NCBI GenBank assembly: GCA_015654925.1
Contig: JAATFX010000009.1
Coordinates: 1-37,367 of the forward strand
DNA: 37,367 nt
Direction: 5' to 3'
DNA from: Enterobacterales bacterium
Lineage (GTDB): Bacteria; Pseudomonadota; Gammaproteobacteria; Enterobacterales; Enterobacteriaceae
Position numbers and translations under genes: made by a program. Of this stretch, positions 11,022 through 23,167 are shown in pieces. Within the stretch, counting starts at the first letter, position 1; each line of letters opens with the position of its first letter. The notes under the pieces are model-generated. The model saw only the letters and a list, made by a program, of their open reading frames with translations. It did no database searches and was not told the origin of the DNA.

Positions 11022-12026
11022 TCAGGCCCGGCTAAGCGAACCGCGGCGAAACAGGCTACGCCTGATACGCGTCAGCCCCGGTTTCGGCCTGTGGGGCTCG
11101 TCCAGGCTTGCCAGCACCAGCTCCAATACCCGCTCTGCCACTTCACGGTGGCGCTGTGCCACCGCCAGCACCGGACACTCCAAAAAATCCAGCAGTTCAT
11201 TATCGCCAAAAGTGGCGATCGCCAAATCCGCCGGCAGGCGGCCGCTGCGTTTGAGCGTCACGTCCATCACGCCTTGCAGTAGCGAGAACGAGGTGGTGAA
11301 AATGGCCTGCGGCATCGGATGGCTTTCCAGATACTGACCGAACAGCGCCGCCGACGAGGAGCGTTCATAGCTATTGGCATAGAGGAAATCCGGCTGGCGC
11401 GGATCGTCGCCCCAACCTTGCCGGAAGCCTTGCTCGCGCAGGAAACTGACCGACAGTTCGGGCAATGCGCCAAGATACAGGACCGATTTGCCGGTAAAAT
11501 GGCGCAGTTCGCGCGACAGCATTTCCGCATCATCCTGATCCGCGCCCACCACGCTGATAAAATGGTCGGGGTCCAGGGCGCGGTCCAGCGCGATAATGGG
11601 AAAGGGATCGGTAGCCCAGCGCTGGTAAAAAGGGTGCTCGGGCGGGAGCGCGGTGGAAACAATGATCGCATCGACCTGCCGTTGCAGCAAATGCTCGATG
11701 CAGCGCATCTCATTGTCCGGCTGATCCTCGGAACAAGCGATCAACAGTTGATAACCGCGCTGGCGGGCCTGACGCTCCAAATAGTTGGCGATCCGGGTAT
11801 AGCTGGTATTTTCCAGATCCGGTATTACCAGGCCAATGGATCGGGTTCTCCCTGCCCTAAGCCCGGCGGCCACCGCGTTAGGATGGTAGTTATGTTCCCG
11901 GACCACCGCCATCACTTTTTCCACGGTTTTATCGCTTACGCGGTATTGTTTCGCCTTACCATTGATCACATAACTGGCGGTAGTGCGCGAAACGCCGGCC
12001 AGGCGCGCGATTTCATCCAGTTTCAC
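11022..12026 (-). CDS. cra: Catabolite repressor/activator Cra (FruR)
   Basis: A 334-residue LacI/GalR-family regulator, identical in length to E. coli Cra. In the family it senses fructose 1-phosphate and controls glycolysis and gluconeogenesis genes. The N-terminal helix-turn-helix is [23 protein letters not shown] from residue 2, followed by the hinge and a periplasmic-binding-protein-like effector domain with [11 protein letters not shown] and [11 protein letters not shown] choose the GTG at 12026 (VKLDEIAR), which has AAGGAG five bases upstream; the in-frame ATG at 12077 would add 17 unconserved residues. As in E. coli it lies between ilvH and mraZ, but alaE now separates it from mraZ. 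Confidence 0.96.
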   Translation of the reverse strand: MKLDEIARLAGVSRTTASYVINGKAKQYRVSDKTVEKVMAVVREHNYHPNAVAAGLRAGRTRSIGLVIPDLENTSYTRIANYLERQARQRGYQLLIACSEDQPDNEMRCIEHLLQRQVDAIIVSTALPPEHPFYQRWATDPFPIIALDRALDPDHFISVVGADQDDAEMLSRELRHFTGKSVLYLGALPELSVSFLREQGFRQGWGDDPRQPDFLYANSYERSSSAALFGQYLESHPMPQAIFTTSFSLLQGVMDVTLKRSGRLPADLAIATFGDNELLDFLECPVLAVAQRHREVAERVLELVLASLDEPHRPKPGLTRIRRSLFRRGSLSRA

Positions 12027-12207
12027 ATAGACTCCTTGGCGCTGAAAGATTAATTGCCGAGATATCCATAGTCTCATCGGGGTATCTCGCTATGCTACAA
12101 CTATCAGCACAAAACGCTAAGAAGTAAATACCGGGGAGGATTTTGCTGAAACGTTACAATTACCGGAATTGAGGGAAATTGCGGTATGAAATCGCGGTAA
12201 ACCACGA

Positions 12208-12233
12208 AACCGCGGCGCTGAAGCACCGCGGTT
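12208..12233 (-). terminator. Hairpin downstream of ilvIH
   Basis: On the minus strand, AACCGCGGTGC - TTCA - GCGCCGCGGTT forms an 11-bp stem (one T-G wobble) with a tetraloop, about 55 bases after the ilvH stop. It is followed by TTTCGTGG, so the U-tract is weak. It separates ilvIH from cra and may be a terminator or an mRNA 3'-end stabiliser. Confidence 0.5.
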
Positions 12234-12288
12234 GGAGAGCATGGCTGAACCCAGCTGACCCGCACGCCGCCGCGAACCAGGCAGTCCG

Positions 12289-12786
12289 TCAGCGCATGAC
12301 TTTATCGCCCCGGGCCAGGCCGACGATACCGGAGCGGGCCACTTCAACGATGTCTCCCACTTCCCGGATGGTCGCCAAAAAAGCGTCCAGCTTATCGCTG
12401 GCGCCCGCCAACTGAACGGTATACAGCGAAGGGCTGACGTCGACGATCTGCCCGCGAAAAATATCCGCGCAGCGTTTCACTTCTTCGCGCGCGGAGCCGC
12501 TGGCCTGTACTTTAACCAGCATGATTTCCCGTTCCACGTGCGAGCCCTGGCCCTGGCCCAGTTCGCTGACGCGCAGCACATCCACCAGTTTATGCAGTTG
12601 TTTCTCAATCTGCTCCAGCACCTTGGCGTCGCCCATGGTCTGGATGGTCATGCGCGAGAGGGTGGGATCGTCGGTGGGCGCCACGGTAAGGCTTTCGATA
12701 TTATAGCCGCGTTGCGCAAACAGGCCGATAACCCGCGATAACGCGCCCGATTCGTTTTCCAACAACACTGATAAAATCCGGCGCAT
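12289..12786 (-). CDS. ilvH: Acetolactate synthase III small (regulatory) subunit IlvH
   Basis: A 165-residue subunit (E. coli: 163) that activates IlvI and confers valine feedback inhibition. The N-terminal ACT domain covers about 1-77 ([33 protein letters not shown]), and a ferredoxin-like C-terminal domain ends in RGDKVMR. The ATG at 12786 matches the family start; the frame stays open further upstream into ilvI, but that extension is not conserved. The linker at residues 77-83 reads GQGQGSH where E. coli has GQGAH, a two-residue enlargement. Only two bases separate it from ilvI. Confidence 0.96.
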   Translation of the reverse strand: MRRILSVLLENESGALSRVIGLFAQRGYNIESLTVAPTDDPTLSRMTIQTMGDAKVLEQIEKQLHKLVDVLRVSELGQGQGSHVEREIMLVKVQASGSAREEVKRCADIFRGQIVDVSPSLYTVQLAGASDKLDAFLATIREVGDIVEVARSGIVGLARGDKVMR

Positions 12787-12788
12787 GA

Positions 12789-14507
12789 TCAGGTCCTCTC
12801 CGTTTTGCTTAACCACATTTCGTCCATGCCGCCACCGCGAATTTGCATGGGGTAGACATGTTCCGTGCCATCAACCATCACATCCACGAACACCAGCCGG
12901 TTCTTCTGCGCCAGCGCCTGGGACAACTTGCTTTCCAGTTCGTCCGGGGTCTGTATGGAAATCCCCACGTGGCCGTAGGCCTCCGCCAGTTTGACGAAAT
13001 CAGGCAGCGATTCCATATAGGATTGGGAATGGCGGCCGGAATAAATCATATCCTGCCACTGCTTCACCATGCCCAGATAGCGGTTATTCAGGCTGACCAC
13101 CACCACCGGCAAGCCGTATTGCAGCGCGGTGGAAAGCTCCTGGATATTCATCTGGATGCTGCCGTCGCCGGTAATGCAGATCACCGTCTCGTCCGGCAGC
13201 GCCAGTTTCACACCCAGCGCGGCCGGCAGGCCGAAGCCCATGGTGCCCAACCCGCCTGAATTGATCCAATGGCGGGGTTCATCGAACGGATAATAGAGCG
13301 CGGCGAACATCTGATGCTGCCCCACGTCCGAAGTAACATAGGCCTTGCCGTCGGTAAGGCGGTACAGCGTCTCGATCACTTCCTGCGGTTTTATTTTGCC
13401 GCTGGCGTGGTCGTAGGCCAGGCAATGGCGGGCACGCCATTGCTCGATATTCTGCCACCAGTCGCGCAGCGCATCGAAAGGCTGTTGGGTATCGCCCTGC
13501 TCAAGCTGCTCCAGCAGTTGGAACAGCACCTGGCGCGCGTCGCCGACGATGGGCACATCCGCCGTCACGGTTTTGGAGATCGACGCGGGATCGATGTCGA
13601 TATGCAATACCGTGGCGCCAGGGCAATACTTGAGCAAATTGTTGGTGGTGCGATCGTCAAAGCGCACTCCCACGGCAAAAATCACATCGGCCCCATGCAT
13701 GGCCATATTCGCTTCATAGGTGCCATGCATGCCCAACATGCCGAGACTCTGGCGATGCGAACCGGGGAAACTGCCCAGGCCCATTAACGAACTGACCACC
13801 GGCAGATTGAGTTTTTCAGCCAGTTGGCGCAATTCGCGATGGCAACCGGCGGTTATGGCCCCGCCGCCGACATACAGCACCGGGCGCTCGGCGGCCAGCA
13901 GGGTTTGCAATGCGCGCCGGATCTGCCCTTTATGGCCCTGTACCGTGGGATTATAGGAGCGCAGGGATACCGAATCCGGGTACATATAGGGAAATTTATT
14001 GGCCGGGTTGACGATATCTTTCGGCACATCGATCACCACCGGACCGGGGCGGCCGGTGGAGGCTAAATAAAACGCTTTTTTCAGTATCCCCGGGATATCT
14101 TCGGTCTTTTTCACCAAGAAGCTGTGTTTTACCACCGGGCGGGAAATCCCCACCATATCGCACTCCTGAAAGGCATCGAAACCAATCAGCGAGCTGGCTA
14201 CCTGGCCCGAGATCACCACCAGCGGGATGGAATCCATATAGGCGGTGGCGATGCCGGTTACCGCATTGGTCGCGCCGGGGCCGGAGGTGACCAGCACCAC
14301 GCCCACGTTGCCGGTGGCGCGCGCATAGCCGTCGGCCATATGCACCGCGCCCTGCTCATGGCGCACCAAAATATGCTCAATGCCGCCCACCGTATGCAGC
14401 GCATCATAAATATCCAATACGGCCCCACCGGGATAACCGAATATATGCTTCACGCCCTGATCGATTAACGACCGGACCACCATCTCGGCTCCTGACAACA
14501 TCTCCAT
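12789..14507 (-). CDS. ilvI: Acetolactate synthase III large (catalytic) subunit IlvI
   Basis: A 572-residue thiamine-diphosphate enzyme (E. coli: 574) catalysing the first common step of valine, leucine and isoleucine synthesis. The catalytic glutamate is in [12 protein letters not shown] (E51). The FAD-associated middle domain and the C-terminal TPP motif G447-D-G-S running to N474-N475 are present. The ATG at 14507 follows GGAGG at seven bases and gives [11 protein letters not shown], as in E. coli; the frame is open 49 codons further upstream without conserved sequence. It forms a two-gene operon with ilvH. Confidence 0.97.
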   Translation of the reverse strand: MEMLSGAEMVVRSLIDQGVKHIFGYPGGAVLDIYDALHTVGGIEHILVRHEQGAVHMADGYARATGNVGVVLVTSGPGATNAVTGIATAYMDSIPLVVISGQVASSLIGFDAFQECDMVGISRPVVKHSFLVKKTEDIPGILKKAFYLASTGRPGPVVIDVPKDIVNPANKFPYMYPDSVSLRSYNPTVQGHKGQIRRALQTLLAAERPVLYVGGGAITAGCHRELRQLAEKLNLPVVSSLMGLGSFPGSHRQSLGMLGMHGTYEANMAMHGADVIFAVGVRFDDRTTNNLLKYCPGATVLHIDIDPASISKTVTADVPIVGDARQVLFQLLEQLEQGDTQQPFDALRDWWQNIEQWRARHCLAYDHASGKIKPQEVIETLYRLTDGKAYVTSDVGQHQMFAALYYPFDEPRHWINSGGLGTMGFGLPAALGVKLALPDETVICITGDGSIQMNIQELSTALQYGLPVVVVSLNNRYLGMVKQWQDMIYSGRHSQSYMESLPDFVKLAEAYGHVGISIQTPDELESKLSQALAQKNRLVFVDVMVDGTEHVYPMQIRGGGMDEMWLSKTERT

Positions 14508-14844
14508 GGGTTTGCCTCCAGGCTTACATAGGTTCTCCGGCAGCGGAACCGCGGCTGCCGTTTGACGATATAGGGAAGAGAAAAACTGCCCTGCATTATT
14601 TTTTGTTATTAATTTATGACCGGTAACGATAACGCCAGATGCTGGGGCAGGCAAATAGCAAAAATAAGCGCGCCCGACGCGGCGATAATTTTTACACTGG
14701 CAAACCCCGGATAATCGCTATAAAAGACTGCTTTGCGCACCACCCGGCCACGGGTTAACTACTTTGGCGGCTAATTACAGCACGTTAACATTACTGCCGT
14801 AAAATAGATAAATCCACGGGGCAATAAGCATTTTATATGAAATG
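14508..14844. other. ilvIH - leuL intergenic region (leuO absent)
   Basis: About 340 bases of leader and promoter sequence for the two divergent operons. In E. coli the LysR-type gene leuO lies here; no reading frame resembling a LysR regulator is present. The ilvIH promoter and its Lrp sites are expected here from E. coli, but I cannot pick out a convincing -35/-10 pair or Lrp site. Confidence 0.6.
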
Positions 14845-14873
14845 TTGACATGCCCGCATGAATCCTGTACCTA
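14845..14873 (+). promoter_or_regulatory. leu operon promoter
   Basis: A consensus TTGACA (14845-14850) is followed after 17 bases by TACCTA (14868-14873). The predicted start near 14880 lies about 35 bases before the leader peptide leuL. Confidence 0.7.
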
Positions 14874-14915
14874 TAAATACATTCACTAATTCATGATCCG
14901 GGACGCCACGTTATT

Positions 14916-14999
14916 ATGTTCATTTCTACCCGTCTACTAGGCCTACTACTACTCGCACCTTCGCTGCGCGGTATGCTGGTACACGGGGTTCAGAACTGA
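14916..14999 (+). CDS. leuL: leu operon leader peptide LeuL
   Basis: A 27-codon open frame with eight leucines: residues 7-8, 10-13, 17 and 21. Five of the six clustered leucine codons are the rare CTA and one is CTC, the arrangement expected of a ribosome-stalling sensor of charged tRNA-Leu. It is followed after about 15 bases by an intrinsic terminator and then by leuA, the classic attenuation layout. The peptide differs from E. coli LeuL outside the leucine run but has similar length (28 residues there). Confidence 0.9.
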   Translation: MFISTRLLGLLLLAPSLRGMLVHGVQN

Positions 15000-15014
15000 C
15001 TCGGACGTCCCAGA

Positions 15015-15047
15015 TAAAAAAACCCGCGCACTGCGCGGGTTTTTTTA
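15015..15047 (+). terminator. leu attenuator
   Basis: The stem AACCCGCGC (15021-15029) pairs with GCGCGGGTT (15033-15041) around ACT, extended by A-U pairs and ending in a run of seven T. It lies between leuL and leuA and would terminate transcription when leucyl-tRNA is plentiful. Confidence 0.9.
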
Positions 15048-15089
15048 TGCCCGCAATGCGCGCCAGATAATAGGAATAGGATTTTAACC

Positions 15090-17761
<2,672 letters not shown>

Positions 17762-17766
17762 ATAGT

Positions 17767-19167
17767 ATGGGCAAGTCGTTATATCAAAAATTATATGATG
17801 CGCACGTTGTCGTAGAGGCAACCGATGAGACGCCGCTGTTATACATTGATCGACACCTGGTGCATGAAGTCACCTCTCCCCAGGCATTTGACGGCCTGCG
17901 CGCCATGGGGCGGCCGGTGCGCCAGCCGTCGAAAACCTTCGCCACCATGGATCATAATGTCTCCACCCAAACCCGGGACATTAACGCCAGCGGAGAAATG
18001 GCGCGCATCCAGATGCAGGAGCTGATCAAAAACTGCGCGGAGTTCGGCATCCAGCTGTATGACCTGAACCATCCTTATCAGGGCATCGTCCACGTGATTG
18101 GTCCTGAGCAGGGCATGACCCTGCCGGGCATGACCATCGTTTGCGGCGACTCGCATACCGCCACGCACGGCGCTTTCGGCGCGCTGGCTTTTGGCATCGG
18201 CACCTCGGAAGTGGAGCATGTGCTGGCCACCCAGACCCTGAAACAGGGCCGGGCCAAAACCATGAAAGTGGAAGTCACCGGCAACGCCGCGCCCGGCATT
18301 ACCGCCAAAGATATCGTGCTGGCGGTGATCGGTAAAATCGGCTCCGCCGGCGGCACCGGCCATGTGGTGGAATTTTGCGGCGCGGCGGTAACGTCCCTGA
18401 GCATGGAAGGCCGCATGACCTTATGCAACATGGCGATCGAGATGGGCGCCAAAGCCGGGCTGGTAGCCCCTGACGACACGACTTATGCCTATTTGCAGGG
18501 CCGCCAGTTCGCGCCCAAAAGCGATAACTGGCTGGAAGCCATCGCCTATTGGAACACCCTGAAATCCGACGACGACGCCGTATTCGACAAGGTGGTTACC
18601 CTGCGTGCCGAAGATATCGCGCCGCAGGTGACCTGGGGCACCAATCCCGGCCAGGTCATCGCCATTAACCAGATAATTCCCTCCCCCGACGCCTTCAGCG
18701 ATCCGGCGGAGCGTTCGTCGGCGGCCAAGGCGCTGGCCTATATGGATTTGCAGCCGGGCATCCGCCTGACAGACGTCGCCATCGATAAAGTCTTTATCGG
18801 CTCTTGCACCAATTCCCGTATTGAAGATCTGCGCGCGGCGGCGGCGATCGCCAAAGGCCGGCGGGTCGCCACCGGCGTACAGGCCATCGTGGTGCCGGGT
18901 TCCGGCCCGGTAAAAGCCCAGGCGGAGGCGGAAGGCCTGGACAAGATCTTTTTGGAAGCCGGTTTTGAATGGCGCTTACCTGGCTGTTCCATGTGCCTGG
19001 CGATGAATAACGACCGCCTGAATCCCGGCGAACGTTGCGCCTCCACCAGCAATCGTAACTTTGAAGGCCGACAGGGCCGCGGCGGCCGGACTCATCTGGT
19101 CAGCCCGGCCATGGCGGCGGCGGCGGCGGTAACCGGTCGTTTTGCCGATATTCGCGACTTGAATTAA
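17767..19167 (+). CDS. leuC: 3-isopropylmalate dehydratase large subunit LeuC
   Basis: A 466-residue aconitase-family subunit (E. coli: 466) that isomerises 2- to 3-isopropylmalate together with LeuD. The three [4Fe-4S] cysteines are at C347 ([13 protein letters not shown]), C407 and C410 (GCSMCLAMN). The substrate-binding [20 protein letters not shown] is intact. It starts five bases after leuB ends and is followed by leuD. Confidence 0.98.
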   Translation: MGKSLYQKLYDAHVVVEATDETPLLYIDRHLVHEVTSPQAFDGLRAMGRPVRQPSKTFATMDHNVSTQTRDINASGEMARIQMQELIKNCAEFGIQLYDLNHPYQGIVHVIGPEQGMTLPGMTIVCGDSHTATHGAFGALAFGIGTSEVEHVLATQTLKQGRAKTMKVEVTGNAAPGITAKDIVLAVIGKIGSAGGTGHVVEFCGAAVTSLSMEGRMTLCNMAIEMGAKAGLVAPDDTTYAYLQGRQFAPKSDNWLEAIAYWNTLKSDDDAVFDKVVTLRAEDIAPQVTWGTNPGQVIAINQIIPSPDAFSDPAERSSAAKALAYMDLQPGIRLTDVAIDKVFIGSCTNSRIEDLRAAAAIAKGRRVATGVQAIVVPGSGPVKAQAEAEGLDKIFLEAGFEWRLPGCSMCLAMNNDRLNPGERCASTSNRNFEGRQGRGGRTHLVSPAMAAAAAVTGRFADIRDLN

Positions 19168-19179
19168 GGGAAAAGCATC

Positions 19180-19782
19180 ATGGCAAAATTTACGCAACAT
19201 ACCGGGCTGGTGGCGCCGCTGGACGCCGCGAATGTGGATACCGACGCCATCATCCCCAAGCAGTTCCTGCAAAAAGTCACCCGGACCGGTTTCGGCCAGC
19301 ACTTATTTAACGATTGGCGTTTTCTCGACAATGCCGGCCAGCGGCCCAACCCCGATTTTGTGCTGAACCAGCCGCGCTACCGCGGCGCCAGCATTTTACT
19401 GGCGCGGGAAAACTTCGGCTGCGGGTCGTCGCGCGAACATGCGCCCTGGGCGCTGGCCGATTACGGTTTCCAAGTCGTCATCGCCCCCAGCTTCGCCGAT
19501 ATTTTTTATGGCAATAGCTTTAACAGCCAATTGCTGCCCATTGCCCTGCCGGCGGCGCAGGTGGATGAACTGTTCGCGCTGGTGGCCGCCCGTGAAGGCG
19601 CGAGGTTCACGGTCGATTTGGAACGCCAGCAGGTGATCGCCGGCGATAAGACTTATCCGTTTGAGATCGATGCCTTTCGCAAGCACTGCATGGTTAACGG
19701 CCTGGATAGCATCGGCCTGACGTTGCAGCACGATCGTGCGATTGCGGATTATGAAGCGAGCCAGCCGGCGTTTTTGCACTAA
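19180..19782 (+). CDS. leuD: 3-isopropylmalate dehydratase small subunit LeuD
   Basis: A 200-residue subunit (E. coli: 201) providing the swivel domain of isopropylmalate isomerase. [16 protein letters not shown] near the N-terminus and [15 protein letters not shown] are the family signatures. Last gene of the leucine operon, followed by a strong terminator. Confidence 0.97.
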   Translation: MAKFTQHTGLVAPLDAANVDTDAIIPKQFLQKVTRTGFGQHLFNDWRFLDNAGQRPNPDFVLNQPRYRGASILLARENFGCGSSREHAPWALADYGFQVVIAPSFADIFYGNSFNSQLLPIALPAAQVDELFALVAAREGARFTVDLERQQVIAGDKTYPFEIDAFRKHCMVNGLDSIGLTLQHDRAIADYEASQPAFLH

Positions 19783-19830
19783 GCGGGCTGGGGTGGCTCC
19801 CAAAAGCGGGGGCGCTCCGGGTAATTAATA

Positions 19831-19858
19831 AAAGCACGGTGCCAACCGTGCTTTTTTT
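19831..19858 (+). terminator. Terminator of the leu operon
   Basis: The 10-bp perfect stem AAAGCACGGT (19831-19840) pairs with 19845-19854 around GCCA, and the T-run continues to about 19858. It lies 50 bases after leuD. Confidence 0.92.
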
Positions 19859-19895
19859 ATGATTGATCCGGGGTGGGGGTTGCGGCGATGGGCAT

Positions 19896-19927
19896 AAAAA
19901 AAGCCGGGGAGCCCAGGCTCTCCGGCT
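19896..19927 (-). terminator. Intrinsic terminator of SgrS
   Basis: On the minus strand AGCCGGAGAGCC (19927-19916) pairs with GGCTCCCCGGCT (19913-19902) with one wobble, then seven T. The oligo-U end would also be the Hfq-binding 3' end. It lies tail to tail with the leu operon terminator. Confidence 0.9.
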
Positions 19928-20024
19928 GGTGAACAGCACCATTACTCAGAATTTACGTTTATCACAGCAGCGACATCCTTATCGTTGCTTCATACCATGG
20001 ACGCCAAACGCCGCATCAGCCGCG

Positions 20025-20198
20025 CTACGTCCAGTGCCGGTATTCTTCATCGGATAAGGTGGCAATCTGCCACTGGGTGACCTGCAATAACAGGGCCATC
20101 CGCCGCGCGTTCACGGCCTGCCCGCGGCTGGTGCCGTGCCCATTGCCGATAGCGGCCAGGTAGCGCTGGTAAAATTGACGCAAAACGGCGGTTTTCAT
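20025..20198 (-). CDS. sgrT: SgrT, small glucose-transporter inhibitor (divergent, 57 aa)
   Basis: The ATG at 20198 is preceded by a strong GGAGGGAG ribosome site and opens a 57-residue frame inside SgrS. Residues 7-14 read RQFYQRYL, matching the RQFYQHYF start of the 43-residue E. coli SgrT; the rest has diverged, with a basic middle (NARRMALLLQ) and an acidic C-terminus (SDEEYRHW). In E. coli SgrT binds PtsG and blocks glucose uptake. The N-terminal six residues and longer tail are unusual. Identity rests on position and the short conserved start. Confidence 0.75.
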   Translation of the reverse strand: MKTAVLRQFYQRYLAAIGNGHGTSRGQAVNARRMALLLQVTQWQIATLSDEEYRHWT

Positions 20199-20243
20199 CG
20201 TTCTCCCTCCAGCCTGCCCTTTCGATAAAACCAGTATCGGCTT

Positions 20244-20249
20244 ATTATA
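20244..20249 (-). promoter_or_regulatory. -10 element of sgrS
   Basis: A perfect TATAAT on the minus strand, with no good -35 box 17 bases upstream, as expected for a promoter that needs the activator SgrR. Transcription would begin near 20237. The sgrR start codon is only about 44 bases away, so any SgrR site must lie in the short shared interval. Confidence 0.65.
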
Positions 20250-20292
20250 CCGGAAGAAAAACAGATGACTTTGCCGGGAGACTTCCTCTTTT

Positions 20293-21954
20293 ATGGCTTC
20301 GCCGCGCCTACAACAGCAGTTCATCCGCCTGTGGCAAAGTTGCCAGGGGCAGCCGCAGGACACCACGCTTGAAGAGCTGGCGCATACCCTCAGTTGTTCC
20401 CGCCGCCATGTCCGATCGTTGCTGAAAACCATGCAGGAAAGGGGCTGGCTGGAGTGGCAATCCGCCGCCGGCAGGGGCAAACGCTCCCGCCTGACCTTCA
20501 TGTATACCGGCCTGGCATTGCAGCAGCAGCGGGCGGAAGACCTGCTTGAGCAGGATCGCATCGATCAATTGGTCCAGTTGGTGGGCGACAGAGAGACGGT
20601 ACGCCAGATGTTGCTCTCTCATTTGGGCCGCAGTTTTCGTCAGGGCAAGCATATTTTGCGGGTACTGTATTACCGGCCGCTGCTGAATCTGCTGCCCGGC
20701 ACTCCCCTGCGGCGTTCGGAAAACCATATAGTCCGGCAGATTTTCAGCGGCCTGACCCGGATAAATGAGGAAAACGGGGAACTGGAACCGGATCTGGCCC
20801 ATCATTGGCAGTTAATATCGCCGTTGCACTGGCGCTTTTACCTGCGCCCGGCCATTCACTTTCATCATGGCCGCGAGCTGACCTGCGAGGACGTGTGTCT
20901 TTCGCTGCGGCGTCTGCAAGATCATGCGTTATTCCGGCATATCGCCGGCGTACGCTCCCCCACCGCCAACACGATCGATATTACCTTATCCGCGCAGGAT
21001 GATTGGCTGCCCTGGCTGCTGGGCAGCGTGCCGGCGATGATTTTGCCGCAGGAGTGGCCGACGCTGCCGGAGTTTGCCCATCGCCCCATCGGCACCGGAC
21101 CGTATGCGGTAATAGACAACCGGCAAAGCCTGCTGAAGATCGGGGCCTTTGATGACTATTTTGGCTATCGCGCGCTGATCGACGAAGTGAATATCTGGAT
21201 TTTGCCCGATCTCAGCGCCGAAATCAGCTACTCGGGGGTGCAGCTCCAGGGGGATAATAGCGGCCATGACCCCCTGGAAACGCGGCTGGAAGAGGGCTGC
21301 TATTTCCTGCTGTACGACCAGCGCTCGCCGCTGATGCAAAACGCCGAAATACGCCGCTGGTTAAGCGAAAATATCGATCCCATCTCCATGCTCACCCAGG
21401 CCGGGCCGTCCTATCAGCATTACTGGTCGCCGGCATACGGCATCCTGCCGCGCTGGCATCACGCCCGGGTGGCCAGCCCATGCCCCAAACCGGCGGGTTT
21501 AGACCGGATCACCCTGACGGTCTACCATGCCCATAGGGAATTCGATGATTTATGCCGCGCGCTCGGCGAAGTGCTCGCGCGCCTGGAGATCGAACTGGTG
21601 GTCAATACCGTGGATTATGACACGTGGCACAATGGCGATGCCGAGAGCGATATGTGGCTGGGCAGCGCCAATTTTTATTTGCCGCTGGATTATTCGCTGT
21701 TCGCCACATTTTACGAATTACCGCTGATGCATCATTGCCTGCAGGCCGATATACAACCGGAGCTGCTTGAATGGCGGCAAAAACGGCTGTCGCTGGCGGA
21801 ATGGTGCCGCACGCTGGTCACCGGCTATCATTTGCACCCGCTATTCCATCATTGGCTGATCCTGCAGGGCCAGCGCAGCATGCGCGGTATCCGCATGAAC
21901 ACCCTGGGCTGGTTTGATTTTAAATCCGCGTGGTTCGCGCCGCCTGACAATTGA
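20293..21954 (+). CDS. sgrR: Transcriptional regulator SgrR
   Basis: A 553-residue regulator (E. coli: 551) that activates sgrS during glucose-phosphate stress. The N-terminal winged helix-turn-helix occupies about 1-110 ([32 protein letters not shown]). A solute-binding-protein family 5 domain with [22 protein letters not shown] and [19 protein letters not shown] fills the rest, ending in [19 protein letters not shown] as in E. coli. The ATG lies 44 bases from the sgrS -10 box; no strong ribosome site is seen at normal spacing. As in E. coli it lies next to the thi transporter genes; here both are on the plus strand. Confidence 0.96.
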   Translation: MASPRLQQQFIRLWQSCQGQPQDTTLEELAHTLSCSRRHVRSLLKTMQERGWLEWQSAAGRGKRSRLTFMYTGLALQQQRAEDLLEQDRIDQLVQLVGDRETVRQMLLSHLGRSFRQGKHILRVLYYRPLLNLLPGTPLRRSENHIVRQIFSGLTRINEENGELEPDLAHHWQLISPLHWRFYLRPAIHFHHGRELTCEDVCLSLRRLQDHALFRHIAGVRSPTANTIDITLSAQDDWLPWLLGSVPAMILPQEWPTLPEFAHRPIGTGPYAVIDNRQSLLKIGAFDDYFGYRALIDEVNIWILPDLSAEISYSGVQLQGDNSGHDPLETRLEEGCYFLLYDQRSPLMQNAEIRRWLSENIDPISMLTQAGPSYQHYWSPAYGILPRWHHARVASPCPKPAGLDRITLTVYHAHREFDDLCRALGEVLARLEIELVVNTVDYDTWHNGDAESDMWLGSANFYLPLDYSLFATFYELPLMHHCLQADIQPELLEWRQKRLSLAEWCRTLVTGYHLHPLFHHWLILQGQRSMRGIRMNTLGWFDFKSAWFAPPDN

Positions 21955-22031
21955 GCGCCCAGCCATTTTCCCGGCCGGCAAAAGGGTAACCATGGTCAGA
22001 AAGCCATAAAACCATTACAATAAAAATTGTT

Positions 22032-22132
22032 CTCAACGGGGTGCGATACTTCCGGCGCGGCGACGCGTGGAAGGCAAGCTGAGAGTATACCCGTCGAACC
22101 TGATCCGGTTAATACCGGCGAAGGGATTTGAG
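22032..22132 (+). promoter_or_regulatory. TPP riboswitch (THI element)
   Basis: The conserved core is intact: GGGGTGC after the first P1 arm, GCTGAGA(gta)TACCCG, GAACCTGATC and CGAAGGGA. P1 is CTCAA (22032-22036) with TTGAG (22128-22132). A second CTCAAA at 22148-22153 can pair with TTTGAG (22127-22132) instead, so P1 and a downstream hairpin would exclude each other. The thiB ribosome site follows at 22176. TPP binding is expected to lower thiBPQ expression. Confidence 0.95.
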
Positions 22133-22186
22133 AGTGTGCCTCAGCGCCTCAAAAACCTTTGCCACCTTTTTTTTCAGGAGCGCAAA

Positions 22187-23167
22187 GTGTTAAAAAAATG
22201 GTTACCCTGCCTGTTATTAATTGCCGCCGCCCCGGCGCTGGCGAAACCCGTATTGACGGTTTATACCTATGATTCTTTCGCCTCCGAATGGGGCCCCGGC
22301 CCGGCAATCAAAACCGCTTTTGAAAAAGAGTGCGGCTGCGAGCTGAAATTCGTGGTGCAGGAAGACGGCGTGGCGCTGCTTAACCGACTGCGCATCGAAG
22401 GCAAAAACAGCGGCGCGGACGTGGTGCTGGGCCTGGATAATAACTTGCTCAAAGCCGCCGCGGATACCAAGCTGTTCGCGCCCCATAACGTGGATACCGC
22501 CAAGCTTACCTTGCCTGACGGCTGGCAAGACGCCACTTTCCTGCCTTATGACTACGGTTACTTCGCGTTTGTGTATGATAAAAACAAGCTGAAAAACCCG
22601 CCGAAAAGCCTGCACGAACTGATAGACGGCCCCGCTGCGCTGAAAATCATTTATGAAGATCCGCGCACCAGCACCCCCGGATTGGGCTTATTGCTATGGG
22701 TACAAAAGGTCTATGGCGACGATGCGCCCCAGGCCTGGCAAAAACTGGCCAAGAAAACCGTTACGGTACCCAAGGGCTGGAGCGAAGCGTACGGCCTGTT
22801 CCTGAAAGGGGAAGCGGATATGGTGCTGAGCTACACCACATCGCCGGCCTATCACATTGTGGAAGAGAAGAAAGATAATTACGCGGCCGCCGCCTTCAAC
22901 GAAGGGCATTATCTCCAGGTGGAAGTGGCCGGACAGCTGGCCGCCAGTAAAAACCCCGAACTGGCCCAGCAATTCATGCGTTTTATCGTCACCCCCGCGT
23001 TCCAGCAGACCATCCCCACCGGCAACTGGATGTATCCGGTAATCAACACCCCGCTGCCGGCCGGATTTGATCGGTTACCGTCCAAAACGCTGGCCTTCCC
23101 CCCTGACCAGGTCGCGGCAAAACGCGGTGACTGGGTCCAGAACTGGTTACGCGCCGTTAGCCAATGA
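22187..23167 (+). CDS. thiB: Thiamine/TPP-binding periplasmic protein ThiB
   Basis: A 326-residue substrate-binding protein (E. coli TbpA: 327) that delivers thiamine, TMP and TPP to ThiPQ. A typical signal peptide (KK, hydrophobic core, then ALA at 17-19) is followed by mature KPVLTVYTYDSF. YDPRTSTPGLGLLLW-like and KTVTVPKGWSEAYGLFLKGEAD segments are conserved. I choose the GTG at 22187, which has AGGAG six bases upstream and fits the family start; the frame is open 40 codons further back, but that part is the riboswitch. The stop overlaps thiP by four bases. Confidence 0.96.
   Translation: MLKKWLPCLLLIAAAPALAKPVLTVYTYDSFASEWGPGPAIKTAFEKECGCELKFVVQEDGVALLNRLRIEGKNSGADVVLGLDNNLLKAAADTKLFAPHNVDTAKLTLPDGWQDATFLPYDYGYFAFVYDKNKLKNPPKSLHELIDGPAALKIIYEDPRTSTPGLGLLLWVQKVYGDDAPQAWQKLAKKTVTVPKGWSEAYGLFLKGEADMVLSYTTSPAYHIVEEKKDNYAAAAFNEGHYLQVEVAGQLAASKNPELAQQFMRFIVTPAFQQTIPTGNWMYPVINTPLPAGFDRLPSKTLAFPPDQVAAKRGDWVQNWLRAVSQ

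Larger units (their letters stand above)
19896..20237 (-). ncRNA. sgrS: SgrS, sugar-phosphate stress small RNA (dual-function)
   Basis: Position identifies it: divergent from sgrR, as in E. coli, and containing an sgrT-like frame. The 3' part on the minus strand reads TCTGAGTAATGGTG (19950-19937), then a GGTG-ctgtt-CACC hairpin, then a GC-rich 12-bp terminator ending in seven U. E. coli SgrS has the seed CTGAGTATTGGTG, followed by GGTG/CACC and a U-rich terminator in the same order. This region pairs with ptsG mRNA through Hfq to stop glucose-transporter synthesis. The predicted length of about 340 bases from the -10 box is longer than the 227 bases of E. coli SgrS; size is known to vary among enterics. 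The exact 5' end is inferred. Confidence 0.85.
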
